From the NCBI RefSeq assembly GCF_001632745.1, contig NZ_LQRT01000024.1, forward strand, positions 558,001-622,000: DNA of 64,000 bases. The letters are read 5' to 3'. Shown here one piece after another: positions 35,689 to 43,963 of this stretch. Positions within the stretch are counted from its first letter, which is position 1. Each line of letters begins with the position of its first letter. Position numbers and translations under genes: made by a program. The notes below the pieces were generated by a model, which saw nothing but the letters and a program-made list of their open reading frames with translations, was not told the DNA's origin and searched no databases. The stretch comes from Aquimarina aggregata. GTDB taxonomy: Bacteria; Bacteroidota; Bacteroidia; Flavobacteriales; Flavobacteriaceae.

Positions 35689-35758
35689 TAGTTTCGTTTT
35701 TCGTTACTGAAGCTTTTAATATAGTGATGAAACGTTAAATACATAAGTAGGTGTTTAT
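35689..35758. repeat. Dispersed intergenic repeat family 2, copy D
   Basis: CTAGTTTCGTTTTTCGTTACTG then GATGAAACGTTAAATACATA, near-identical to copy C at 29421-29490. Confidence 0.7.
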
Positions 35759-35840
35759 AGTATACTCTTACTGGGTCCGTTTCTGCCGCCAGTATTTTAC
35801 TAGTATACTTCATAAAGCTATGCCAACGTATCAGATAGCA

Positions 35841-35855
35841 CGGATTACAAATCCG
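35841..35855. repeat. Dispersed palindrome CGGATTACAAATCCG
   Basis: Perfect match to the core at 27993-28007, preceded by GATAGCA as in other copies. Confidence 0.75.
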
Positions 35856-35974
35856 CCTGATCAGGTTTTATGGTTAGTACAAGAACTAAAAGTAGTAAAC
35901 TTTCGGTTTAGCACAAACGCCCTATGTTTTTTATACATTGTTGGCCGTAGGTGTTTTTGTTCATTCTTCTAAAT

Positions 35975-36113
35975 ATTAAAAAGGTAGCGAAATCTCCAGC
36001 TACCTTTTCGTTATTGTCCTCTATTACCGAGTATTGCCTCTGCAAGTGTGTGAAAATAATTATATCTAACATAAATGCTTAATATAACCTGGAGATTGGC
36101 ATTGGCATTATTG
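35975..36113 (-). ncRNA. Candidate DRT3 non-coding RNA with ACACAC template motif
   Basis: Between the drt3b stop and its terminator on the same strand. It contains CACACAC (minus strand 36052 to 36046, context TTTTCACACACTTGC). A 9-bp pair, AATCTCCAG (36097-36089) with CTGGAGATT (35999-35991), encloses the ACACAC segment; its 3' arm lies in the loop of the terminator hairpin. Described DRT3 systems use an ncRNA with an ACACAC template for Drt3a. Whether the RNA is processed from the operon or separately transcribed cannot be seen. Confidence 0.6.
35978..36008 (-). terminator. Intrinsic terminator of the DRT3 operon/ncRNA
   Basis: Minus strand AAAAGGTAGC (36008-35999), 10-base loop, GCTACCTTTT (35988-35979), followed by TAATATTT. 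Perfect 10-bp stem. Confidence 0.85.
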
Positions 36114-38273
36114 TTAAGAGTAAACTTCTTGACTCTTTTTGTTTTCTAATTCTTTAGCTAAGTTAAACCTTTCCCATTTAGTAAACCAATATTTGTGCTT
36201 TTTATGAAATAGGATTAATTTTTTAGTTTCAGCTAGAGCACTATTATAATCAGCTAAATTTTTACCGTCTCGATATAAATACAAAATTTTAGCTTTAATT
36301 CTTAAACCTAAAAATGGGCAAGCAAATAAGTCCAACATTAAATGAGCTATTTCAGATGATTTACCTCTCTTTTCACGTGGGTAATTTTTTATATATTTAT
36401 AAGTATAATCAATTAAAGCATCTTTTATTAGAGGAAATTTCTCTGAATATCCTATGTAATAAAACAAGACAACAATTGAAAAATAGTTTAATGTATTGTC
36501 ATTAATGATGATTTTATCTACACCTTTTTCTTGTGAAGCATTTAGGAATTTTATTAATATTTCTTCTGGTAGTCTATACTCTTTACCTAAATCTCTTAAT
36601 AGAGTAAGTAAATAAAGAGATTCTACTTGTGCATATTCATTCAAGGAGTTTTTCTTTAAAATAAAACTTGATTCATCAAGTATTTTTTTGAATACGCGTT
36701 CTCTATTATTTTGACTAATAATATATTCTTTTGACACTTTGTCTTTTTCTTTAAACAGTTTAATTATTTTAGAAAGAATAAGACTCACTTTAATTGTTGA
36801 ATTTACTCTTGGTGATACTGAATAAATGAAGAAAGTAAAATCTATAATTCCTTCGATGTGAGAAGTAAACAAACTTTCTGTTTTTCTAAGTTTTAACAAA
36901 TCAGATTTAGAGAACGCTTCTCTATTATTTTCTTCAAGATATTTAAAGTATATTTTTTCAAAAGAAATCAAGTTTTTTTCAATTTTACTCGAAAGAAGGG
37001 CTAAGCTGTAATTCAAAACATCTTTATAATCAACGTGAGATTCTTTTATGATTATTTTGTAACGTGTTGCTAACTTATTAGGATTGAAGGATAATTCAAA
37101 TTTGTGATTTAGTAAAGAAACTTCATCATCGTCATCTTTATTGTCTACTTCCTTTTCTTCTATTTCCGTTATTTTAAATTTAGGATTTTCAGAGAATAAA
37201 TCAATAATTTTATTTTTAGCAATTGTTATTTCAGTTATAATTGGTTTGTTATATTCTTCTGTTTTAGAATTATTAATTGATAATTTATATTTTTTTAATT
37301 CGTGCTTAAGTAATTTTAATATTTCGTCTTTTAAAACGCTATCATCACAGAACAAGAAATAATCATCAACATAACGATACATTTCATAGTCTACTTTAAG
37401 TAAATAATTATTTTCTTTTAACTTTTTCTCTATTGTTATATCTATTTTTTGTAAAATAATTTCAGCAAATATTCTAGAAAATTCTGGACCTATCAAGATA
37501 CCATTGGTTTCTCCGTAATTCGCATATTGTATAAATTTATCGAATTTTCCTGTAAAGGTGTTTTTAGAACTATTTACGTTTTCTTTTACAACATCTAAAC
37601 CTAATACAGCCCAAGTAATTGAATGAGTATAGATACTGTCAAAGCACTTAGAAATATCAAATTTAAATAAATGATTGAATTTCTTTTCTGCTCTTTGATA
37701 CCTATAATTTTCGAAAAATTGATAGATGTTAGTGTATTTGCTATAAGAAAAAAAAGTTTTTAAGTTTTCATATTCTTTCCCGCTTAGTTCTAAAAAATCA
37801 GAAACGTCACCTTTATTTGTTTGATGAAGTTTGTCATTAAAGAAAGTAAACTTAGCTACATTGTCAGGTTTTCTTATACTATAATTACTTAAAGAACAAG
37901 AATAAATAATGGATTCTTTATATTTTTCGTAAAACTCTATCAACTCTAATTGGTTAATTGGGTGAACTAATGCAAGTTCTCTAAAGTCTTTTTCTTTATG
38001 ACTTATTCTGTAAGTAAATGGAATTTTTCTAGTATTCGGGTTTGAAATATTTGTAGAAAATAATATTTTTAAAATTATTTTAAAAGCATCAAAGTAATCA
38101 TCCTTAAAATTTGTTTTATACTTAATAGTACTATTTTTAAATTCTAATTCATTATTGACTAGGAAACGATACAAATATCTGTTTGAAAATGTAATTGGAA
38201 CCTCATATGGTAGTACGTCAGAAATAATAGCTCTCTCTTTGGTGTATTTTATATGTTTTTTCTTTTTGCTCAT
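36114..38273 (-). CDS. drt3b: Defence-associated reverse transcriptase Drt3b
   Basis: Start at ATG 38273, which overlaps the drt3a stop by one base (TAATG), as in other gene pairs of this window; an in-frame ATG at 38282 gives 3 more residues. 719 aa. N-terminal SDVLPYEVPITFSNRYLYRF, RT palm with motif A FKFDISKCFDSIYTHS (Asp206) and motif C YRYVDDYFLF (YVDD 301-304), then a 400-residue mostly helical C-terminal region. Size, order and motifs match Drt3b (UG8-type). In DRT3 it makes the poly(AC) strand without a nucleic-acid template. Partner of drt3a. Confidence 0.85.
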   Translation of the reverse strand: MSKKKKHIKYTKERAIISDVLPYEVPITFSNRYLYRFLVNNELEFKNSTIKYKTNFKDDYFDAFKIILKILFSTNISNPNTRKIPFTYRISHKEKDFRELALVHPINQLELIEFYEKYKESIIYSCSLSNYSIRKPDNVAKFTFFNDKLHQTNKGDVSDFLELSGKEYENLKTFFSYSKYTNIYQFFENYRYQRAEKKFNHLFKFDISKCFDSIYTHSITWAVLGLDVVKENVNSSKNTFTGKFDKFIQYANYGETNGILIGPEFSRIFAEIILQKIDITIEKKLKENNYLLKVDYEMYRYVDDYFLFCDDSVLKDEILKLLKHELKKYKLSINNSKTEEYNKPIITEITIAKNKIIDLFSENPKFKITEIEEKEVDNKDDDDEVSLLNHKFELSFNPNKLATRYKIIIKESHVDYKDVLNYSLALLSSKIEKNLISFEKIYFKYLEENNREAFSKSDLLKLRKTESLFTSHIEGIIDFTFFIYSVSPRVNSTIKVSLILSKIIKLFKEKDKVSKEYIISQNNRERVFKKILDESSFILKKNSLNEYAQVESLYLLTLLRDLGKEYRLPEEILIKFLNASQEKGVDKIIINDNTLNYFSIVVLFYYIGYSEKFPLIKDALIDYTYKYIKNYPREKRGKSSEIAHLMLDLFACPFLGLRIKAKILYLYRDGKNLADYNSALAETKKLILFHKKHKYWFTKWERFNLAKELENKKSQEVYS

Positions 38274-39754
38274 TACTTCCAAATAGATTTAATCACTTCA
38301 AACTTGTTCGTTGCTCTTTTGAATTTTTTAAAATAAAAACTTGTTTCTCTTGGGTTTAGTTTAAAAGAATAAAAGTTTTTTTCTTTATTAATGAATCCTT
38401 TTTGGAAACTATATTTCTGCATTAAGAAAAGTTTCAATTTTATTTTATCAATTCCAATTTTAGGAGGTGGATTTAAATCACATAATGCTATAGATAGTTT
38501 TCTGTCTAATATTTTTAAACTTTCATAGGTAACCTTATTTAGTTTCAGCATTTGATTAGAGTAATAGACGCCTGACTTTACATTTCTTTTATTATTGTTA
38601 AGATGGAAATTTCCAGTGAGGAATTTTAATCTTGCGATTAAAATATTTCTAGCTTCTTTTTCATTATATTTTGAATTTTTATTATAGTTTGCGACTGATT
38701 TTTTTAATCTCTCGCTATACCTTTCAATTTTGTTATCTGAAATTTCAAGAAGTAACAGAAAGTTTGATTTATTATCTGTTGTTTCAGTTCTTTTTAAATT
38801 AAAACAATAGCGTAAGTAGTTGAAGGATTTATTATAGTTACCTTTTTTTGGTAAGTTGATTATTTTTGTTTTAGAAGCTTCTCCATCACTACCATCTTTA
38901 AGAGTAAGATTGTTTTTAACGCAAATTATATTTTTTATTTCGTATAAATAATCTCTTTTTGTTGATTCTGTTTTAGGGCAAATAATTACAATTATATCAT
39001 CAACATAGCGTGCGTAATAAATTACATCTTCTAATGCTTTAATCTCATTATCTATGTCTCGCATATATAATTCAGATAAATATGCGCTAATGCCAATTCC
39101 TCTTGGCACACCTTTTCCTAATGGAATTTTAGTTTTGTCTTTTTTATCCTCAAATTCATAAAAAAGTCTTTTTATTAATTTTTTTGAAAATGGAGAAAGT
39201 AAAGTGTTGTTCTCTATTTTTTTTAAAAGCTTATCTTGAGGAATAGACTCGTAAAATGATTTTATATCAGTCTTTATAATTATTTTAGGAAATCCATCGG
39301 AAGCAATATTAAAAATTTGCTTTATAATTTTATTTCTATCCGCTTGTATAACTTTAAAAGTCTTATATATATTTCGTTGGAGTTGTTTTACAGCATAGTA
39401 TGAAGCAGGGTCATTTTCGACAGTATAAACTTCTTTTGTTGAATTATATACTATTTTGAATTGAAAAGGAGTGTTTTGGTTATTAATTATATTAGAATAA
39501 TCTTCAAAGATAGTTAGTCTAATTTCTTCTTTTTCATTATTAATTTTCTCTAACCTTTCAGCGAAATTATCTAATTCTTCTTTAGTTAGTATTCTGGTTT
39601 TCTTTAGATTTAACTTTTCTCCTACAGTATTTTTAAACTCTTGATGTTTATTTAAATATTCTTGAGTGAAGTGAGATTTATCAAAATTACCTTTTCTGTT
39701 TTCTTTTAAAAAGAATTTATTAAAATTACTACTTGAAAAGGATTGGTCTAACAT
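38273..39754 (-). CDS. drt3a: Defence-associated reverse transcriptase Drt3a
   Basis: 493 aa, starting MLDQSFSSSNFNKFF. Palm motif A IIIKTDIKSFYESIP (Asp163), PLGKGVPRGIGISAYLSELY, motif C YYARYVDDIIVII (YVDD 250-253). No maturase, endonuclease or integrase domain. Two unlike RTs in tandem with this order and size are diagnostic of DRT type 3; Drt3a is the ncRNA-templated (UG3-type) enzyme. Function: anti-phage immunity. First gene of the operon. Confidence 0.85.
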   Translation of the reverse strand: MLDQSFSSSNFNKFFLKENRKGNFDKSHFTQEYLNKHQEFKNTVGEKLNLKKTRILTKEELDNFAERLEKINNEKEEIRLTIFEDYSNIINNQNTPFQFKIVYNSTKEVYTVENDPASYYAVKQLQRNIYKTFKVIQADRNKIIKQIFNIASDGFPKIIIKTDIKSFYESIPQDKLLKKIENNTLLSPFSKKLIKRLFYEFEDKKDKTKIPLGKGVPRGIGISAYLSELYMRDIDNEIKALEDVIYYARYVDDIIVIICPKTESTKRDYLYEIKNIICVKNNLTLKDGSDGEASKTKIINLPKKGNYNKSFNYLRYCFNLKRTETTDNKSNFLLLLEISDNKIERYSERLKKSVANYNKNSKYNEKEARNILIARLKFLTGNFHLNNNKRNVKSGVYYSNQMLKLNKVTYESLKILDRKLSIALCDLNPPPKIGIDKIKLKLFLMQKYSFQKGFINKEKNFYSFKLNPRETSFYFKKFKRATNKFEVIKSIWK

Positions 39755-40095
39755 TGTTTTTCCTAATTATTTTTTTGATTTCTAATTGTTCTCTTCACTT
39801 ACTGCCAACAATATTGTATAGTTACCTTAGTAACTCTATATCTTAATTATTAAAAATAGGATTACGTATTTCAGTACTCCTTTTCGACTCATAAAACTAT
39901 ACTTATCTTTTAAGATACCATTACGGTAATCCACATAGTGTATTAAAAAGTTTTATTTATAGCTTGTCAAAATTTAGGAATAGGTAGGCAAACCCCAGTA
40001 AAGAGTTTTATAAAACAATATGTTGCAAAAAGTAAGACAATACGCAGCTACATTCAAAACACCATAGTATACTACAAGTGTTGTTAGTATATGCG
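39755..40095. promoter_or_regulatory. Upstream region of the DRT3 operon
   Basis: No ORF. A short inverted repeat AGTTAC-CTTA-GTAACT (39820-39835), extended by flanking TATA, lies about 65 bases before the drt3a start and could be an operator. No ACACAC is present here on the minus strand, so the ncRNA candidate is on the downstream side. Confidence 0.45.
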
Positions 40096-40737
40096 CTAAG
40101 AAGAAACAATAGCTATACCCGATGAGGTTCCTATTCTGGAAACCCCCAGGTCAATGTATTGTTGGGCTGTTTTGGTATCTCTAATACCACCAGAAGCTTT
40201 TATAAGGACTTGATTTCCGACTTCGTTTTTCATTAGTTTTACATCTGCTAGTGTAGCACCTCCGTTGCCAAATCCAGTAGATGTTTTTATAAAATCAGCG
40301 CCAGCATGTACTGCCAGTTTACAAGCCATTTTCTTTTCGTCATTGGTTAAATAGCAATTCTCAAAAATGACTTTTAAGGTGTGATCTCCAATTGTTTTTT
40401 TGATGGCTTTAATTTCATCTTCGACAATCTTATAATAGTTAGATTTTAGTAATCCAATATTTAAAACCATATCGATTTCTTGTGCACCATTATCGATACA
40501 ATATTGCGCTTCGGATATTTTGGCGTTGCTGATACTCGCACCCAAAGGAAAACCTACAACCGAGGCAATTTTAATAGGGGTATTTCTTAATTCGCTATGC
40601 GCCAATGCTACATAATAACTGTTAACGCAAACCGCATAAAAATCATATGCTTTTGCTTCTGAGCACAGTTGCTTAATAGCATCTACGGTAGCATCAGCTT
40701 TTAATAGGGTATGATCTATGTACGCATTAAGTAACAT
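40096..40737 (-). CDS. deoC: Deoxyribose-phosphate aldolase
   Basis: Start ATG 40737 (MLLNAYIDHTLLKAD), just inside the trxA end; the frame extends upstream to 40773 inside trxA but without need. 213 aa with the class I aldolase Schiff-base lysine in DFIKTSTGFGNGGAT and the second Lys in IKASGGIRD. Cleaves 2-deoxyribose-5-phosphate in deoxynucleoside catabolism. Operon with trxA. Confidence 0.95.
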   Translation of the reverse strand: MLLNAYIDHTLLKADATVDAIKQLCSEAKAYDFYAVCVNSYYVALAHSELRNTPIKIASVVGFPLGASISNAKISEAQYCIDNGAQEIDMVLNIGLLKSNYYKIVEDEIKAIKKTIGDHTLKVIFENCYLTNDEKKMACKLAVHAGADFIKTSTGFGNGGATLADVKLMKNEVGNQVLIKASGGIRDTKTAQQYIDLGVSRIGTSSGIAIVSS

Positions 40738-40738
40738 C

Positions 40739-41038
40739 TTATTGGTGTGTTTTGATGATCCCGATAAGGTCATTTTTTTGTAATACTCCCGATTGGCGCC
40801 AAACTTGTTTACCTTCTTTAAACAGTATCATAGTAGGTACCCCTCTAACTTGGTATTTTGAAGCCAAAGGCTGGTTTTTATCTACATCAATCTTAACCAC
40901 TTTAATAGTTTCTCCTAGTTCATCTTTTACCTCTTTAAGTATAGGCGCTAGCATTTTACAAGGGCCACACCAATCTGCAAAAAAATCAACTAATACAGGT
41001 GTTTTTGAATCGATGATATTATTAAAACTACTTTTCAT
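40739..41038 (-). CDS. trxA: Thioredoxin
   Basis: 99 aa with the active site FFADWCGPCKML, cis-Pro loop VRGVPTMILF and K/D core. Cytoplasmic dithiol reductant. First gene of the pair with deoC. Confidence 0.94.
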   Translation of the reverse strand: MKSSFNNIIDSKTPVLVDFFADWCGPCKMLAPILKEVKDELGETIKVVKIDVDKNQPLASKYQVRGVPTMILFKEGKQVWRQSGVLQKNDLIGIIKTHQ

Positions 41039-41143
41039 AAAGCTATAGATATCTAAAATTTAAAAAACAAATTTACAACGAAGTATGCTAAATAACCTCA
41101 GTTCGATTTATATTCTATAGATCATCCATCTATATCTGGCTGG

Positions 41144-41200
41144 TCGAGCGCAGTCGAGATCCTTGGATTTGATTAAAAATAACCTCTCAACTGTGCTCGA
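41144..41200. repeat. TCGAGCGCAGTCGAGA-type palindromic repeat pair
   Basis: TCGAGCGCAGTCGAGA (41144-41159) and TCTCAACTGTGCTCGA (41185-41200), complementary at 14 of 16 positions. This word with TCGAGATGACA is a well-known intergenic repeat in flavobacterial genomes as I recall. It is distinct from the CGGATT family. Confidence 0.75.
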
Positions 41201-41253
41201 GATGACAGAGAAAAAGAACATTTTATCCCAGTAAATTCAAAGGATAAATGGTA

Positions 41254-42144
41254 TTACCCCATCTTAGGTGGCGCATTGTATTTTTTTATAAGATGCATTA
41301 TTGCAGTGATCGGGATTTCTATAGAATAGGTACCTGTGTATGAGGGGCAAATAACACAATCATCAAAATAGTATTCTAAAACATCATCATTCATGACAAA
41401 ATTGTTTTTATAGGCGTTAAAATCACCTTTAGACAATTCCCAACAATCATAATACAATTCTCCTGATGCAATGCTCTCTTTTATAATGTTATTTATAATT
41501 ACAAAAACAGCATCTTCAGAACCTTTGGTAAAGAAGTCATTAAAATAAACAAAGTCATATTTTTCGAGATCAAAATTGATACAATCAAATAAATACGTAG
41601 AATATCGCATCCCCGAATAATAGTTCTCCTTGTATAGTACCACACTAATAAAGTTGCTTTTTACAGTATAGATCTTATAATCAATACTTCTTTTATCTCT
41701 AAAACGATTTATTTTTAGGGTATCACAAAGCAACTCTTTGTCTTCAAGGATTTGATTTTCTGTTTTTTCGATATTTAGGTAATTTTCTGTGATGAAGTTA
41801 TTAAAAACAGCATAAGATGGATCAATTTCTTCATTTAGATATGGGTATTGATAATCTAAAATATAAAGGTCTTCTTTTTTTAAAAAGCGTTTAGAAATCA
41901 CTAATTCTTGCAACTTAGCTCTATCGTCTTTGGCTTTGATCAATTTATCTCTTTTTAGAGCTTTTGTTTTTTCATGGTCCAGTGCTATAGCTTCTCCAGA
42001 AAGCGGTAGCACAGAATCTTTGATCTTTTGATCAGTATTGTGTTTAATTTCGACATCCTTAGATGTTGAGGTTTTCTGAAGCGAAGTTTCATGCTTACAA
42101 GCCATAAAACTTAGGATAATAAGGCAAATGATTAGATTTTTCAT
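41254..42144 (-). CDS. Lipoprotein with DUF3298-like C-terminal domain
   Basis: Lipoprotein signal LIICLIILSFMACKHE (Cys16). Linker rich in Lys/Asp to about residue 80, then a domain with YSTYLFDCINFDL, FFTKGSEDAVFVI and the ending VLEYYFDDCVICPSYTGTYSIEIPI, the pattern of DUF3298/RsiV-type domains. Function unknown; probably in the periplasm. Confidence 0.75.
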   Translation of the reverse strand: MKNLIICLIILSFMACKHETSLQKTSTSKDVEIKHNTDQKIKDSVLPLSGEAIALDHEKTKALKRDKLIKAKDDRAKLQELVISKRFLKKEDLYILDYQYPYLNEEIDPSYAVFNNFITENYLNIEKTENQILEDKELLCDTLKINRFRDKRSIDYKIYTVKSNFISVVLYKENYYSGMRYSTYLFDCINFDLEKYDFVYFNDFFTKGSEDAVFVIINNIIKESIASGELYYDCWELSKGDFNAYKNNFVMNDDVLEYYFDDCVICPSYTGTYSIEIPITAIMHLIKKYNAPPKMG

Positions 42145-42184
42145 ACGGTTGATTTTTGTTTTTAAGATGAAATAGCTCTAGGTA

Positions 42185-42685
42185 TTATTTCATACATTTC
42201 TTTATGAATTTATATGCCCAATCATAGTGACTTGACGTAGCAGAAATAAGATAGGAGGCTAGTGAGGTAGTGCCTGTCCATTTAAATCTTCGTTTTTCAA
42301 AAAGTTCTTCTTCGGTATGGTCGTTAATTATTTTTTGTAGCTGATCAAACGATGTTTTTAATAATTTTTTTACTTCGGTTAACTCAACATCTTGATATTT
42401 TTTCCAAATTACTTTGTTAAGATCCGGAGTGGTTTTCCAGGTATATCCTTTTGCCGGCATATCTGGCTTGTTTCCTGTCATTCCTATTGTATACCAATCT
42501 AACATCATGATATGCCAATGATGAAGATGCGCTAGAATATCCCTAATATTTCTATTAAGATAACGTTTGGGGAACTCACGGTTTACTTGTTCTTTAGGCA
42601 AAGAATTAACAAAATCAAGTAGCTTAGTATAGTTCTTATGACTTAGATCTAGTAATGCTGCTTTGGTTTTTGGTCTAGGCATAGC
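42185..42685 (-). CDS. ClbS/DfsB-family four-helix-bundle protein
   Basis: Start ATG 42685 (MPRPKTKAALLDL); 166 aa. The opening PRPKTKAALLDLSHKNY, LNRNIRDILAHLHHWHIMM and YTWKTTPDLN are typical of ClbS/DfsB (DinB-like) proteins; ClbS protects DNA by cyclopropane hydrolysis of colibactin, but most members have no known role. A CRP/FNR-type box lies upstream. Confidence 0.85.
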   Translation of the reverse strand, partial: AMPRPKTKAALLDLSHKNYTKLLDFVNSLPKEQVNREFPKRYLNRNIRDILAHLHHWHIMMLDWYTIGMTGNKPDMPAKGYTWKTTPDLNKVIWKKYQDVELTEVKKLLKTSFDQLQKIINDHTEEELFEKRRFKWTGTTSLASYLISATSSHYDWAYKFIKKCMK

Positions 42686-42813
42686 TTCATCAGTTTTATA
42701 TAATAAACTCATTTTGGGTAATGCTTTTACCTACAAAATTTACATTTTGCACGCTAGCTTTGCTACAAAAGCCAAACTTTTCGGTTGAAAATCACTATTC
42801 AAGATGAGTTCAA

Positions 42814-42856
42814 TAAATGTAATCGAGATTATCGTATAAAAATATGATATTGATCA
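42814..42856 (-). promoter_or_regulatory. CRP/FNR-type promoter of the ClbS-like gene
   Basis: Box TGATATTGATCA (42845-42856), 23 bases, -7 TACATTTA (42821 to 42814, one mismatch). The 5' leader would be about 120 bases, longer than at the other promoters. Confidence 0.6.
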
Positions 42857-42874
42857 CCTTATAGGCGAAACAAA

Positions 42875-42906
42875 AAAAGGCGAGCTTAACATAAAACTCG
42901 CCTTTT
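42875..42906 (-). terminator. Terminator of the 43 kb membrane protein gene
   Basis: Minus strand AAAAGGCGAG (42906-42897), 12-base loop, CTCGCCTTTT (42884-42875) and T-run. Confidence 0.85.
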
Positions 42907-42926
42907 GTAAATAGCATTAATATTGA

Positions 42927-43211
42927 TTAAAAAAGCCCGTTTCCGATAAGTAGCATTGTATTAACTACAATACTTATAATTAAAAGATCTAAAACTAGTT
43001 TAGGTTTTTGAACCGTTAGTATAGCCGCATTATGAGCACTACAAACAACAACGCTTAAAAAGACCATAAACATCTGTAAAGGATCATTTCCGTTTAATAA
43101 TGTTGTCATAATTGCTATTGAACCTAAACAAGTTGATGCGATGATAGCCAAAGCAGAATACCCAATATAATTTTGAGAAAAATCGGCATTTATTTTTGCA
43201 TATAGTGTCAT
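42927..43211 (-). CDS. 94-aa membrane protein of the low-oxygen regulon
   Basis: About three hydrophobic helices (SALAIIASTCLGSIAIMT, LQMFMVFLSVVVCSAHNAAI, LDLLIISIVVNTMLLIG). No family recognised. Its promoter has a CRP/FNR-type box, and it is followed by a strong terminator, so it is a single-gene unit. Confidence 0.75.
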   Translation of the reverse strand: MTLYAKINADFSQNYIGYSALAIIASTCLGSIAIMTTLLNGNDPLQMFMVFLSVVVCSAHNAAILTVQKPKLVLDLLIISIVVNTMLLIGNGLF

Positions 43212-43234
43212 AATAGTACGTTTTTAAGTTGAAG

Positions 43235-43277
43235 TAAAATTAATTACGCAACCCCTATTAAAATATGATATAAATCA
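43235..43277 (-). promoter_or_regulatory. CRP/FNR-type promoter of the 94-aa protein gene
   Basis: Box TGATATAAATCA (43266-43277), 23 bases, -7 TAATTTTA (43242 to 43235). The box overlaps the last codon of the upstream TerB-like gene. Confidence 0.75.
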
Positions 43278-43679
43278 GTTTTCAAAAATCAATTTTAATC
43301 TACCCAGCATCATTAGCTCTGATTTGTTCTTACCAGAAAAAGCACCAGCAATAGCATTTGCTGTTTCCCATATTAATGTTTTTATCTCGGTATTAAAACG
43401 AGATTTGTGTTCTTCGTAAAAAGTTTGAAATTCTTTAAAGCAAGTATCTGCATTTGGAGTTTCATAATCCATCCAATCAAAAACAATTTCGATTTGAAAA
43501 GCTGCATCCACACCAAACTCATCTGTAATATCATCAACAGCTAACCACTTTGATTTTACAATTTGTTTTAAAGACTCGTATTCTGATTTACGAACAATTT
43601 TATCTGAAGCTGCAATCGCATAAAAGAGTTTACCAAGATTTTGATAAAAAGTAACCGCAATATTATCTGTAGTGTTCAT
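43275..43679 (-). CDS. TerB-like protein
   Basis: 134 aa, all-helical, with FYQNLGKLFYAIAASDKIVRKSE, the TerB-type helix with acidic and lysine residues, and LIWETANAIAGAFSGKNKSE. TerB domains bind metal ions; role here unknown. Under a CRP/FNR-type promoter. Confidence 0.75.
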   Translation of the reverse strand: MNTTDNIAVTFYQNLGKLFYAIAASDKIVRKSEYESLKQIVKSKWLAVDDITDEFGVDAAFQIEIVFDWMDYETPNADTCFKEFQTFYEEHKSRFNTEIKTLIWETANAIAGAFSGKNKSELMMLGRLKLIFEN

Positions 43680-43751
43680 AGTAGTACTATTTGTTTAACC
43701 TGCTTTATATAATAGATTTTCTAATACATAAAGCGGGTTTAGTTAATAGGA

Positions 43752-43794
43752 TAAACTTAAGGAGTTATCACAAGGTTTTTTATGATATAAATCA
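43752..43794 (-). promoter_or_regulatory. CRP/FNR-type promoter of the TerB-like gene
   Basis: Box TGATATAAATCA (43783-43794), 23 bases, -7 TAAGTTTA (43759 to 43752). Confidence 0.75.
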
Positions 43795-43902
43795 GTTCTC
43801 ATTGCTATTTTCTTATCATGTTTTTAGTGATACAGTAGGTATTTGTATTTGACTTATTTTTTTGAATAACTTCTGCTTAGCATAGTATAATTATCGATAA
43901 AC

Positions 43903-43945
43903 TGATTTTTGTCATTCTTTTGATCATAGCATCCCAATACATTTG
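43903..43945 (+). promoter_or_regulatory. CRP/FNR-type promoter of usp-hemN
   Basis: Box TGATTTTTGTCA (43903-43914), 23 bases, perfect -7 TACATTTG (43938-43945). ATG 43964 follows after 18 bases. Confidence 0.85.
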
Positions 43946-43963
43946 TTGTTTTAGAAAGTAATT

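Noticed and set aside
36114..39754. Group II intron or retron for the two RT genes
   Set aside because: No maturase or endonuclease domain and no msr/msd-like structure recognised; tandem unlike RTs fit DRT3.
26000..40000. Complete prophage or ICE
   Set aside because: No integrase, relaxase, structural or conjugation genes and no tRNA with attachment repeats in the window.
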